DNA of 27,489 nucleotides from CAYWKU01 sp964459325 (GCA_964459325.1 CAYWKU010000045.1:1-27489), one strand, 5' to 3'; counted from the stretch's first letter, positions 7,813-15,703 are shown. Numbers and translations: made by a program. The notes: generated by a model not told the origin, from the letters alone.

Positions 7813-8888
7813 TGCACAATTTCCCGGTATACTTCCATCACGCCTTCGACCATTTTCCGATATGAGTACTTTTGATGTAAGAGATTATAAGCGTTTTCGG
7901 CCATTTCAACCGACTTTTCCTTTTCTTTTATTCCGTTAATCATGGCTTTTGCGAGCGATTCCGGGTCTTGAGGCGGCGTTACCCTGCCGGTTTCGCCGTC
8001 GCAGACCACTTCCGCCAATCCGCCCGCCGCCGCCGTCACCACCGGCGCCTTTGCGGCGTAGGCATCGAGTATGACCGAGCCCATTCCTTCAAGGTGAGAG
8101 CTCATAACGAACAGGTCGAAGCTTTTCAGCAGGCCGTGGGGGTCGTCGCGCCACCCCACCAGGTGCACCCGCTCCTCCAGCCTCAGCCTTTTTATCTGCG
8201 TTTTGAGTTGCCCCTCCAGCTCCCCCGAGCCGGCGATAACTATGTGAGCTTCGGGGATTTCCTTCAAGAGAAAAGGGGCTGCGTCTATAAGGAAGCGGTG
8301 GCCTTTGTGGTCCACGAGCTGTGCGATGTTTCCGATAAGCGGAATTCCGTTGCGCAACCCCAGCTCATCGCGAATGTTGGAAGGAGGCGCTTTTTCCACT
8401 TCCTCCGGGTCGATGCCGCTGGGCACAATCCTTATTTTCCTGTCCGGAACTCCGGCCGATTTCAAAACGCCCGCCACGGCGTCGGAAATGGCGATGAACT
8501 TGTCCGGGGCGCGGTACTTCCACCTCGAAAGCGGCCCCTTGCCGGGCTGGAAATCAACTCTGCGGTGCACCACCACAGGCCTCATGGCCCCGATTCTTAC
8601 AGCCAGCACGGCCATAGAATGTGTATGAGATGTGTGTGTGTGCAGCAGGTCGAAGCTTTCCGCCATAGCGCCGAGCCTCCAGGCGGATAGCGCGTCCCAC
8701 TCGCCTTTGATACTGATTTCGTAAACGGGGATATTCTCGGCGCGCGCTCGACGGGCCAGTTCCCCTTCTCCGGGGCACGCCAGGGTCACCTGTGCGCCTT
8801 CATTTAAAAGGCCCCTTGCCAGAAGGAGGACTTGCCTCTGTCCCCCCCGCCAGCCGGGGCCGTCGTCTATAAGGAGAGCCCTTACGAT
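7809..8888 (-). CDS. Glycosyltransferase of the GT4 (GT-B) type, probably with an ATC start
   Basis: A nucleotide-sugar glycosyltransferase, probably working on lipopolysaccharide core or another cell-surface glycan given the adjacent ADP-heptose genes. The C-terminal GT-B half has VPSGIDPEEVEK, IGNIAQLVDHKGH and the EGMGSVILDAYAAKAPVV nucleotide-binding EX7E-type region. The conserved N-terminal strand and glycine loop (ALLIDDGPGWRGGQRQVLLL) is encoded without interruption from about 8880 downwards. In that frame there is no ATG, GTG or TTG between the previous gene's TAG (8906-8904) and a GTG at 8789, which lies inside the fold. The best full-length start I can see is ATC at 8888-8886, preceded by GAGG seven bases away. 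A GTG 8789 start would give 326 residues lacking the first strand. Confidence 0.8.
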   Translation of the reverse strand: MVRALLIDDGPGWRGGQRQVLLLARGLLNEGAQVTLACPGEGELARRARAENIPVYEISIKGEWDALSAWRLGAMAESFDLLHTHTSHTHSMAVLAVRIGAMRPVVVHRRVDFQPGKGPLSRWKYRAPDKFIAISDAVAGVLKSAGVPDRKIRIVPSGIDPEEVEKAPPSNIRDELGLRNGIPLIGNIAQLVDHKGHRFLIDAAPFLLKEIPEAHIVIAGSGELEGQLKTQIKRLRLEERVHLVGWRDDPHGLLKSFDLFVMSSHLEGMGSVILDAYAAKAPVVTAAAGGLAEVVCDGETGRVTPPQDPESLAKAMINGIKEKEKSVEMAENAYNLLHQKYSYRKMVEGVMEVYREIVH

Positions 8889-8903
8889 ACTTTCGCCTCG
8901 CGC

Positions 8904-9890
8904 CTATTCGATAAACTCGAGCGCTATTCTGTTGAACCGCTCGGGGTCTTCCACCATTACCATGTGCCCTGTCTCGGGGAAGATGGACATCATACTGAGC
9001 GGCATGAGCTTGTTGAAAAGTATGACCGACTCCATGGGAATGATACCGTCCGCCTCACCCCACAATATAAGGGTGGGGGTATCCACCCGGTTAAGTTTCT
9101 CCCTCACAAACTGGCGGGGCACGCTGGCGGCGGTTTTGATGTAAGCCCTCCAGAAGTCCGGGAACTTGGGGCACACCGTAAAGTCGTAGAAGTAGTCCAG
9201 CTCTTCCTGAAGCCATTCTTCGGTGGGCTGGGAGTGGGCGTCATACACCAGGGCGGTGGAATATCCGCTCTTGCCGTCCCTTTCCAGCCACTTCCACATG
9301 ATTTTATCGAAACGCTTTTTTCCGCCGGTGGCCGGGCCTATTCCGATAAAAGCTCCCCGGCGTACGAATTGCCTCTCGGTGAACCATTTAAAGGTGCCTG
9401 TCAGGTAAACGTCGGCGCCGGAGGGAGCAGCCAGCACCAGCTTTTCCACCACCTCGGGATGATTCAGCGCAAGGATGACCGCAACCTGTCCCCCAACGCT
9501 GTGCCCGACAACGGTTGCCTTCTCGATGCCTTTTTCCTGCATGAACTTGTAAATGTAATTGGCGTGCAGATTGACGGAATAGGGAATATCCGGCATTTCG
9601 GAGTTTCCGTGCCCGGGCAGGTCCAGGGCAATCGTGTGATAACGGGAAGCAAACGCGTCCAGATTATACTTCCAGGTATGGATGGAAGCACCGAGGCCGT
9701 GAATCAGCAGGATTGTTTCATCGCCGGAGCCCTTTTCCACGTAGCTCATCCTCAGGCCCTCGACATCGATGTATTTCTGGGCCGCCGGGTAGTCCCGGGG
9801 AGTAAAAGGGCAACTCCTCTTGGCAACCGTTCCGCAGCCCATCGCGAATACCACTAATAATACGACTGTAAACTTCAAAGCTTTAGACAT
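8904..9890 (-). CDS. Lipoprotein alpha/beta hydrolase
   Basis: A 328-residue serine hydrolase of the alpha/beta fold. The N-terminus is a lipoprotein signal: KALKFTVVLLVVFAMGC, with Cys19 as the likely lipidated residue, so the enzyme is probably anchored outside the cytoplasm. The oxyanion-hole HGLGASIHTW, nucleophile elbow GHSVGGQ, catalytic Asp in LWGEADGIIP and catalytic His in ETGHMVMVEDPE are all in order. Esterase, lipase or haloperoxidase-like activity cannot be told apart. GGAGG lies six bases before the ATG and a good sigma-70-like promoter upstream. It is the first gene of the operon leading into the glycosyltransferase, 15 bases before that gene's proposed start. Confidence 0.88.
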   Translation of the reverse strand: MSKALKFTVVLLVVFAMGCGTVAKRSCPFTPRDYPAAQKYIDVEGLRMSYVEKGSGDETILLIHGLGASIHTWKYNLDAFASRYHTIALDLPGHGNSEMPDIPYSVNLHANYIYKFMQEKGIEKATVVGHSVGGQVAVILALNHPEVVEKLVLAAPSGADVYLTGTFKWFTERQFVRRGAFIGIGPATGGKKRFDKIMWKWLERDGKSGYSTALVYDAHSQPTEEWLQEELDYFYDFTVCPKFPDFWRAYIKTAASVPRQFVREKLNRVDTPTLILWGEADGIIPMESVILFNKLMPLSMMSIFPETGHMVMVEDPERFNRIALEFIE

Positions 9891-9945
9891 GATAGTCCTC
9901 CCTCCGCGCCCTTACGGCGGTCTGGTATTTTACAAAGTTAGACAG

Positions 9946-9973
9946 AATATATATCCTCGACCTGTTATGTCAA
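9946..9973 (-). promoter_or_regulatory. Sigma-70-type promoter of the hydrolase-LPS operon
   Basis: On the minus strand a perfect -35 TTGACA (9973-9968) is followed after 16 bases by TATATT (9951-9946). This is about 55 bases upstream of the lipoprotein hydrolase ATG, in an otherwise gene-free gap, and probably drives the four-gene operon down to rfaE2. Confidence 0.6.
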
Positions 9974-10058
9974 GAACATATGTTAGCGGTCAATCGTGGA
10001 GAAATAAAGGGCGGCCTTAAACCGGGGTTAAAAACTTTCCGAACGGGAGGTAAACGCT

Positions 10059-10313
10059 ATGGCGGAACGGATGGTGGGAACGGTGACGAACTACTTCTCG
10101 AAAGTGGGAGTAGCGGCGGTTGACTTGGAAGATTCCATCAAAACGGGGGATACTTTGCACTTCGAGGGCGCTCACACGGATTTTACCCAGCCCGTGGAAT
10201 CCATGCAGGTGGAGCATGAAGACGTGGAGCGGGCGGAGGCCGACAGCCAGGTGGGTATCAAGGTCTCGGAACGGGTCCGGCCCGGGGACACTGTGTCGGT
10301 GGTGACGGATTAG
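10059..10313 (+). CDS. Small EF-Tu domain 2-like protein
   Basis: An 84-residue protein that reads as one beta-barrel of the translation elongation factor domain 2 type: MVGTVTNYFSKVGVAAVDL, GDTLHFEGAHTDFTQPVESM, then VKVGIKV-like and VRPGDTVSVVTD strands. Such stand-alone barrels are annotated as translation elongation factor-like proteins; they lack the GTPase domain and their role is not established. GGGAGG lies upstream of the ATG at good spacing. It converges on the PilZ gene with six bases between the stops and no obvious terminator. Confidence 0.75.
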   Translation: MAERMVGTVTNYFSKVGVAAVDLEDSIKTGDTLHFEGAHTDFTQPVESMQVEHEDVERAEADSQVGIKVSERVRPGDTVSVVTD

Positions 10314-10319
10314 CCCCGC

Positions 10320-10844
10320 TCAGAGGGCGTAGGTTTCCCTGCCTTCAAAGACCACCTGCCCCAGGTTTTTTATAAGGCGCTCGCGGATAAAGGTGTGTAA
10401 AATTTCGCCAAGCGCCTGGAGTTGCTTCGGCGGGGCGTCGGAGAAAGCTATACCCATAACGTTGTCGGCCTTCCACACGACCTCGGCCCCGGCATAAAAC
10501 TCCATACCCTCCCTTTCCATGACCAAACGTATTTTTACCTTCCGCCCCACCTCTATGGGAGGCGGGTCGTCCACTTGGACACCTCCCCACGACACATTGA
10601 CGGTGAACGCGCTCCAGGAATCGTCTTCCCATTCTATCTCGGCGGGAATGCTGACCGGTATCCTCGGCTCTCGGCGGCGATTGTCTTCCTGAAGCGCTTG
10701 CTTGGTGCCCAAGCCGGCTTCGATAACGTTTCGCAGGAAGCTGTATCGGTGAGCTGAAACGCCTTCCAGCTCCTCGCCGTTCACATGAAACCTGTTGTCC
10801 AGTTGGCGAAATTCATCCAGCCACAATTTCCAGGAGGTGTTCAT
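10320..10844 (-). CDS. PilZ domain protein
   Basis: A 174-residue protein with a PilZ domain from about residue 58 to the C-terminus. PilZ is a cyclic di-GMP receptor fold first linked to type IV pili. RREPRIPVSIPAEIEW supplies the basic N-terminal motif and NVSWGGVQV matches the D/NxSxxG motif; both binding motifs appear present. Residues 1-57 are a short helical lead with no known domain. AGAGGA precedes the ATG by seven bases. It is divergent from the NtrC-type regulator and the pilus-motor signalling operon, which makes a functional link plausible but unproven. Confidence 0.85.
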   Translation of the reverse strand: MNTSWKLWLDEFRQLDNRFHVNGEELEGVSAHRYSFLRNVIEAGLGTKQALQEDNRRREPRIPVSIPAEIEWEDDSWSAFTVNVSWGGVQVDDPPPIEVGRKVKIRLVMEREGMEFYAGAEVVWKADNVMGIAFSDAPPKQLQALGEILHTFIRERLIKNLGQVVFEGRETYAL

Positions 10845-11038
10845 TTATTTTTCCTCTGCATAATTGTCGATTGATGCAACCCCGTTATTCCCTTTTCCGC
10901 AAGCTGCAATCCTCATGCCATAAGCTTTCTGCTCGACGCCTGAGGTGTAACTTGTTGATTTCAATCCCTTTTGTTATCTTTTATCGAAAATGAGAAAAAA
11001 TCCTGCAAGGCCTTTTTCTCAATTTTGAAAAAAACACC

Positions 11039-11067
11039 TTCAATAAATGTGAATTATTTGTTATAAT
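11039..11067 (+). promoter_or_regulatory. Possible promoter of the NtrC-type regulator
   Basis: A perfect TATAAT at 11062-11067 stands 17 bases after a poor -35 (TTCAAT, 11039-11044), in the AT-rich gap between the divergent PilZ and regulator genes, 45 bases upstream of the regulator ATG. The -10 is convincing; the -35 is not, so an activator may be needed. Confidence 0.45.
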
Positions 11068-11112
11068 AAGTTGAGCTTTCAGCCTGAATATTAAACTTTT
11101 GAGGGGTTGAAA

Positions 11113-12525
11113 ATGGAGGATGTCCAGAAAAACACTCCTTCGGAAATATTCGACAAAGACTTCATAAACGGCAGTACGGTGCTTGTTATAGACGACGAGC
11201 AGAACCTGGTGAAGAGTATCAAGCGCCTGCTGCGCCGTTACGGCGTGGATTGCCTGGCAGCCTACTCGGGCGAGGAGGCGATTAACGCACTCGAGGAACA
11301 GGCCCCCGTGGACGCGGTGTTTCTCGACATAAAAATGCCCGGCATGGACGGCATCCGGGTGCTCGAAGTGATTACGAAAAAATGGCCCGACATCCCCGTC
11401 ATCATGATGACCGCTTACGCCACGGTGGAGATGGCGGTGGACGCCATGAAAAAGGGCGCCATGGATTTCATATCCAAACCCTTCGACCACGACGAAATAA
11501 TCCCGGTCATGCTCTCCAAGGCGGTCGAACACAACCGACTGGTCTACAAGTGTAAACAGCTCCAGGGGGAAGTGGAGGAAAGATATAGATTCCAGAACCT
11601 TATAGGCGCCTCCAGGGCGATGCAGGACATCTTCAAGAAAATTACCCGGCTGGCGGAAAACGAAAGCACCGTGCTTATTTCGGGAGAATCGGGCACGGGA
11701 AAGGAGCTCATCGCCCGGGCCATCCATTACAACAGTCCCCGAAAGGAGGGCCCTTTTGTGGCGGTGGACGTGGGGGCATTGACCGAAAACGTGGTGGAAA
11801 GCGAGCTTTTCGGGCACGTGAAAGGCTCCTTCACCGGCGCTCAGGCCGACCACAAGGGGCTTTTCCGGGTCGCCGAGGGCGGTTCCATCCTCCTGGACGA
11901 GGTGGGCGAAATCCCCTTGCACGTCCAGGCCCGGCTGTTGAGGGTGTTGCAGGAGCGGGAAGTAAAACCGGTGGGAAGCACCAACACCATGAAGGTGGAC
12001 GCCCGGATTATCGCCGCGACCAACAAGGACCTCAAGGGCATGGTATCGGAGGGAACGTTCCGGGAGGATTTGTTCTACCGGCTGAACGTGGTGCCAATCG
12101 AAGTCCCGCCTTTGAGGGACAGGAAAGAGGACATTCCCCTGCTGGTGGAGCACTTTCTGAGAAAGTATCTGGCCGAAGAAGAACGCTTCTCGTTTACATC
12201 GGAAGCCATTGACACTATCTGTGGATATTCGTGGCCGGGGAACATCCGCGAGCTGGAAAATTGCGTGCAGCGAATCATGGCGGTGGGAGATACCGAAAAG
12301 CCCGTCACTGTCGGCGACCTGCCCGAGGAAATACGCAAGTCCGCAAGGGAAAAGGAGCCGGAATTGTCTCTGGACTCCTACGAAAAACTGGCCATCGAGA
12401 AAGCTATAGAAAGCTGTCGGGGAGACATAGAGCAGGCGGCCATCACACTCGGCGTCGGGAAAAGCACACTTTACAGGAAGATGAAGCAACACGAAATACT
12501 TCTGCCCCGAAAAACCGACGGCTGA
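11113..12525 (+). CDS. Sigma-54-dependent NtrC-family response regulator
   Basis: A 470-residue enhancer-binding protein with three domains in the usual order. The receiver spans about residues 22-135, with phosphorylatable Asp72 in FLDIKMPG, Thr100 and Lys122. The AAA+ domain spans about 160-395, with Walker A GESGTGKE at 191-198, sigma-54-contacting GSFTGA at 238-243 (Ser in place of the commoner Ala) and LLDEVGEI Walker B. A Fis-type helix-turn-helix (IEQAAITLGVGKSTLYRKM) lies at the C-terminus. When phosphorylated it should open sigma-54 promoters. ATG 11113 follows GAGGGG at 11101-11106; an upstream TTG adds two codons only. No kinase gene is immediately attached, but five lie downstream. 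A candidate sigma-54 promoter in the next gap is an obvious target. Confidence 0.93.
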   Translation: MEDVQKNTPSEIFDKDFINGSTVLVIDDEQNLVKSIKRLLRRYGVDCLAAYSGEEAINALEEQAPVDAVFLDIKMPGMDGIRVLEVITKKWPDIPVIMMTAYATVEMAVDAMKKGAMDFISKPFDHDEIIPVMLSKAVEHNRLVYKCKQLQGEVEERYRFQNLIGASRAMQDIFKKITRLAENESTVLISGESGTGKELIARAIHYNSPRKEGPFVAVDVGALTENVVESELFGHVKGSFTGAQADHKGLFRVAEGGSILLDEVGEIPLHVQARLLRVLQEREVKPVGSTNTMKVDARIIAATNKDLKGMVSEGTFREDLFYRLNVVPIEVPPLRDRKEDIPLLVEHFLRKYLAEEERFSFTSEAIDTICGYSWPGNIRELENCVQRIMAVGDTEKPVTVGDLPEEIRKSAREKEPELSLDSYEKLAIEKAIESCRGDIEQAAITLGVGKSTLYRKMKQHEILLPRKTDG

Positions 12526-12667
12526 CATTTCCGATTACATCCTCTTCCTTTTTACCCGTATTTTACATGACTTTCCATCCGGTTAGATAAAACGCACCCA
12601 ATAACGCTTTTTCGTAAAATCATACTCTTCCATTGGTGTCTCATTTCTCATGAGCCGTTTTCTTCAA

Positions 12668-12681
12668 TCTCAATATTGAGA
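12668..12681. promoter_or_regulatory. 14-base palindrome, possible activator site
   Basis: TCTCAAT joined to ATTGAGA is perfectly symmetrical and lies about 100 bases upstream of the candidate -24 element. That is within the usual distance of an enhancer for a sigma-54 activator. A single copy makes this weak evidence. Confidence 0.3.
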
Positions 12682-12769
12682 AATCAGCGCTGGCGGCTAA
12701 AGCTTTTCACGTGCCCCCAAGCTCCTAACTTGCCGTATTTGCGGCATAATCCCTTGCCCTCCCCACTTC

Positions 12770-12785
12770 TGGCACACCTTTTGAA
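12770..12785 (+). promoter_or_regulatory. Candidate sigma-54 (-24/-12) promoter
   Basis: TGGCACA, four bases, then TTGAA gives the GG and -12 doublets exactly 12 bases apart, as in the TGGCACG-N4-TTGCW consensus. The -24 half is nearly perfect. The -12 half has TTGA where TTGC is usual, a mismatch at an important base. It is 98 bases upstream of the first gene of the response-regulator and pilT operon and directly downstream of a sigma-54 activator gene. Confidence 0.5.
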
Positions 12786-12883
12786 TATCTGAATTAAAGA
12801 AGAATAACCGTTGGAGCGCCCGTTTGCGATGAAACCGGCGCTTCGATTGATGGTGAGAACCGCTTTACAAGGGGTGGATATTT

Positions 12884-13315
12884 ATGCAACCGAAGGTGCT
12901 CATAGTGGACGATAATCCCATGGTGCGCTCAAGCCTCTCCCGCATCCTGAAGGGGGAAGGCCTGTACGTGCTGCAAGCCGATTCTTCGGAATCCGCGTTC
13001 GAGATGTTCCGCGATTATGAAATAGCCGTCGCAATTGTCGACCACTTGATGCCCGGCTCGAGAGGCGCCCGGCTGCTCAAATGGCTAAAACACAATCACC
13101 CGACCACCACCCGGATAATGCTCACGGCTTGGGACATAGAGTCGGTACGAGAAGACGCGCATGGCGGCGCGGACGTGCACAGGTTTCTCACTAAGCCGTG
13201 GGACCCCGTGGAGCTTAGGAAAATCGCGCGGGAGGCGGTAAGCCTGCACGAGAGTCTTAAAAAGGAAACGGGTCATTTGCAGCCCGCAGAGGAAAACAGT
13301 AAAGAAATGACTTGA
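12884..13315 (+). CDS. Single-domain response regulator with RFLTKPWD signature
   Basis: A 143-residue stand-alone receiver. The acidic pair Asp9-Asp10, phospho-acceptor Asp53 in IVDHLMPG, the MLTAW switch threonine and HRFLTKPWD lysine are intact. The C-terminal 25 residues (from about HESLKKETGHLQ) are a short polar tail with no output domain. RFLTKPW is typical of receivers found with HD-GYP or complex kinases rather than DNA-binding regulators. It is probably a phosphate sink or shuttle, or acts by protein contact. AAGGGG precedes the ATG. It is the first gene of a 14.5 kb same-strand run; the next gene starts 21 bases later. Confidence 0.92.
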   Translation: MQPKVLIVDDNPMVRSSLSRILKGEGLYVLQADSSESAFEMFRDYEIAVAIVDHLMPGSRGARLLKWLKHNHPTTTRIMLTAWDIESVREDAHGGADVHRFLTKPWDPVELRKIAREAVSLHESLKKETGHLQPAEENSKEMT

Positions 13316-13336
13316 GGTCTCGAGGGGGAAGTACCG

Positions 13337-13810
13337 ATGAACAAGCCGAAAATACTGCTGGTAGACGACGAGAAATTCGTCATCAATTCGCTCAAAAGGT
13401 CTCTCCGAAACGAGAGCTACGAGTTGATAGGTGTCCAGTCTCCCGACGAGGCGCTGGATTATCTCGAGAAAAACCCGGACACCGCGGTAATTATCGCGGA
13501 CCACCGGATGCCTCGGAAAACGGGCATTGACCTGCTTTTGGAAGTAAGGAAAAAATTCCCCACGGTAGTCAGAATTCTGCTTACCGGTCACGCAGATATG
13601 GACGTTGCCATCCAGGGTATAAACGAAGGAAAACTCTACCGGTTCCTCACCAAGCCGTGGGAAGAGCTGGAGCTGAAAAACCACATCCGCAACGCACTAA
13701 AATTCAGGAAGGCTTTCGTGGACATGAAAAAGACCATGGAAAATAGTGCAAAGGAAAAAAACAGAAACGATGAAGACGAAAAGGAAGTAATAACCATCTA
13801 CCAGGAATAA
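13337..13810 (+). CDS. Single-domain response regulator with charged tail
   Basis: A 157-residue receiver with Asp10-Asp11, phospho-acceptor Asp55 in IIADHRMP, LLTGH switch threonine and YRFLTKPWE lysine. After the receiver comes a helix (LKNHIRNALKFRKAF) and a strongly charged lysine- and glutamate-rich tail without a known domain. It is a paralogue of the preceding receiver and of the receivers at 17605 and 21197, which share the RF-x-x-KPW signature. GAGGGGG lies upstream of the ATG. The membrane kinase gene begins nine bases after the stop, so the two are likely a working pair. Confidence 0.92.
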   Translation: MNKPKILLVDDEKFVINSLKRSLRNESYELIGVQSPDEALDYLEKNPDTAVIIADHRMPRKTGIDLLLEVRKKFPTVVRILLTGHADMDVAIQGINEGKLYRFLTKPWEELELKNHIRNALKFRKAFVDMKKTMENSAKEKNRNDEDEKEVITIYQE

Positions 13811-13819
13811 AGAACGTAA

Positions 13820-15703
13820 ATGCCCGATTTTATTAACATACTCGCTCCAATAGCCGTTCTTGCCGGCGCCGTGGCCGTAACCTCCCTGGAGGCATCCATA
13901 CGGCAGCGTTCCTGGAAGCCGGCGCTGCAATCCGCAGGGGCCCTTTGTATCGCGGGCGGGCTTTTACTCGCATCCGCCACTCCAATAGCGTTTCCGTTTA
14001 TTACCGCCGGAACCGTGTTTTATGGAGTCGGCGGAATTCTAAAACCCGACCACAGATACACAAGTAAGGTCATAGCCCGGGCCGTGCCCGGGGTTTTAAT
14101 TGTTCCGGGCGGGTTGCTGCTACTGCCGCTGCCGGAGATTGCATTTGGCGCATTGGCGGCGGTGGCGGGTCTGTATTGTTACGCCGAATGCCGCCTGCGG
14201 GTATCGAGGGCCGTGGAGGCGGCGGTGTTTTTGACAATGTCGGTGGTAGCGGCCCTCGGTCTTGCAGCGCTGATTTATTTTAAACAGGAGCTTTCGCTGT
14301 TGTTGATAACGGTTGCGATAGTCGATGCTTTGCTGGTAACCCGGCTCGCGGTCTGGGCCGCTCTTTATCGCCAGCGAAGCCTTTTCAGGAAGGTCAGGCA
14401 GAGCATCGAAGCCCTCCGGGAGGGCCGGGCTCCCGAGCTTCCGGAAAAAAGCGGCGACCCGGGTCTGCATAGCCTTTCCGACGCAGTCTTCACCCTCATA
14501 CGCGCTATCCAGGGCTACCAGGGAGATTTGCACAATCAACTGCAAGCTCTCGAAGACCGGGAAAAGACCAGAAGGGAAATTCTCCAAAACACCAGCCACG
14601 AGCTGCGAACGCCCCTCATGGGCGTTATAGGCAACGCCGAGCTCCTGCTCAACTCCCGGAAACACCCCCTCAACGAAAACCAGGCCAAGTTCGCTCAAAC
14701 CATAATGGAGCAGGCCCGGAACCTGCTGCGGATAATCAACGACATCCTTACGTACGCGCAGGTAGAGGAAGGGCACGGGGTCAAGCTCATCACGCGGCGC
14801 GCCAATCTGGGCGAACTGGTACGAGAGGTGGCCGGGGAGTATAAATCCCTGGCCGACAACAAGAACATCGTCATCGAAGTGGATGCCTGCGACGTGCAGG
14901 CGGAAACGGATACCAACCAGTTGGCACGCGCGACAAGACACCTTTTGTCCAACGCCGTAAAATTCAATCGCAAGGGCGGTCGGGTGAAGGTCAAGCTGGA
15001 ATCCGCCGATTCCACCGCGTTTTTGACCGTCGAGGACAACGGGATGGGGATACCCCATCAACAGGTGGAAAAGCTGTTCGAGGGATTCAGGCAGGGGGAG
15101 GGGGAAGCCAACCGCCGGGAAGGCGGCCTGGGCCTGGGGCTGGCCCTGGTCAAGTCGGTCACCGAAGCGCACGGGGGCGAAGTAAAAGTGGAAAGCACGC
15201 CCGGCGAAGGAAGCCGGTTCACCCTTTCAATCCCCAGAGTGGTGGCCGCCGGCTCCGAGCCCGAAATGCCGGAAGCGGTGGGGGATAAGCTGGTGCTCGT
15301 CTACGACCCCTCGAAGGTGGTGTACGAGCTGGTGCGCGAGCACCTTTACGACACCACTGTGGACGTGGGCGGAATGTTCAAGCCGGAGCATTTTCACAAG
15401 CTGCTCAAAAATTACAATCCACGGGCGATTATACTGGCCGACCAGAACGAGCAACTCGGGGAATCTCCGGAAAAAGGCAAGCCCGTATTGCTTAAGCAAC
15501 TGGCGGGCGAAGCCGACGCCAGGCGAGTGCCCGTGTTGATAGTAAGCTCCGAAGGCGGAGAAACCCGGAGCAACGGCCACGAGAGGCTGGCGATGCCTTT
15601 TTCCAGGGAGCAACTGGTGAGCGCTCTTAAAAAGTGCTTTCGCAAGAGTTCCCCGAACACTCAAAGCCCGAAAAGGACGGTAGCCAATGGCGGAGCAGGC
15701 TAA
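13820..15703 (+). CDS. Membrane histidine kinase with a degenerate C-terminal receiver
   Basis: A 627-residue hybrid-like kinase. Residues 1 to about 190 form six or seven hydrophobic segments with short loops and no large external domain, so the stimulus may be within the membrane. Then follow a short linker, a HisKA domain with His260 in NTSHELRTPL, and a catalytic ATPase domain (NAVKFN, EDNGMGIP, GGLGLGLALV). The C-terminal 120 residues have the receiver pattern but are altered: VYDPS (Asp496) replaces the usual acidic pair, Asp541 (ILADQ) remains, and the conserved lysine is Met592 (LAMPFS). The domain is therefore probably a pseudo-receiver. This kinase differs in H-box class from the four other kinases in the operon. 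Its end overlaps the next gene by 17 bases. Confidence 0.9.
   Translation: MPDFINILAPIAVLAGAVAVTSLEASIRQRSWKPALQSAGALCIAGGLLLASATPIAFPFITAGTVFYGVGGILKPDHRYTSKVIARAVPGVLIVPGGLLLLPLPEIAFGALAAVAGLYCYAECRLRVSRAVEAAVFLTMSVVAALGLAALIYFKQELSLLLITVAIVDALLVTRLAVWAALYRQRSLFRKVRQSIEALREGRAPELPEKSGDPGLHSLSDAVFTLIRAIQGYQGDLHNQLQALEDREKTRREILQNTSHELRTPLMGVIGNAELLLNSRKHPLNENQAKFAQTIMEQARNLLRIINDILTYAQVEEGHGVKLITRRANLGELVREVAGEYKSLADNKNIVIEVDACDVQAETDTNQLARATRHLLSNAVKFNRKGGRVKVKLESADSTAFLTVEDNGMGIPHQQVEKLFEGFRQGEGEANRREGGLGLGLALVKSVTEAHGGEVKVESTPGEGSRFTLSIPRVVAAGSEPEMPEAVGDKLVLVYDPSKVVYELVREHLYDTTVDVGGMFKPEHFHKLLKNYNPRAIILADQNEQLGESPEKGKPVLLKQLAGEADARRVPVLIVSSEGGETRSNGHERLAMPFSREQLVSALKKCFRKSSPNTQSPKRTVANGGAG

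Larger units (their letters stand above)
12526..12883. other. 358-base regulatory gap before the signalling operon
   Basis: No protein-like frame is seen. It contains a 14-base perfect palindrome (12668-12681, centred on AATATT) and a near-consensus sigma-54 promoter (12770-12785). No clear terminator for the preceding regulator is visible. Upstream activator sites for the NtrC-type protein would be expected here, and the palindrome is a candidate. Confidence 0.5.

Noticed and set aside
6835..7875. Plus-strand open frame of 346 codons opposite rfaE1
   Set aside because: It is the antisense of a clear PfkB kinase and shows no domain. The same holds for 8832-9857 opposite the hydrolase and 21731-22747 opposite the receiver-kinase.
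8789..8904. Read-through of the hydrolase TAG to make a hydrolase-glycosyltransferase fusion
   Set aside because: The frames are in phase, but a lipoprotein outside the cytoplasm fused to a nucleotide-sugar enzyme makes little sense, and no sign of TAG recoding is seen in the window. A rare start codon is simpler.
10981..12528. Long open frame (515 codons) on the minus strand opposite the NtrC-type regulator
   Set aside because: The plus strand encodes every motif of a sigma-54 activator; the minus frame has no recognisable domain and mirrors its codon structure, a common artefact in GC-rich DNA.
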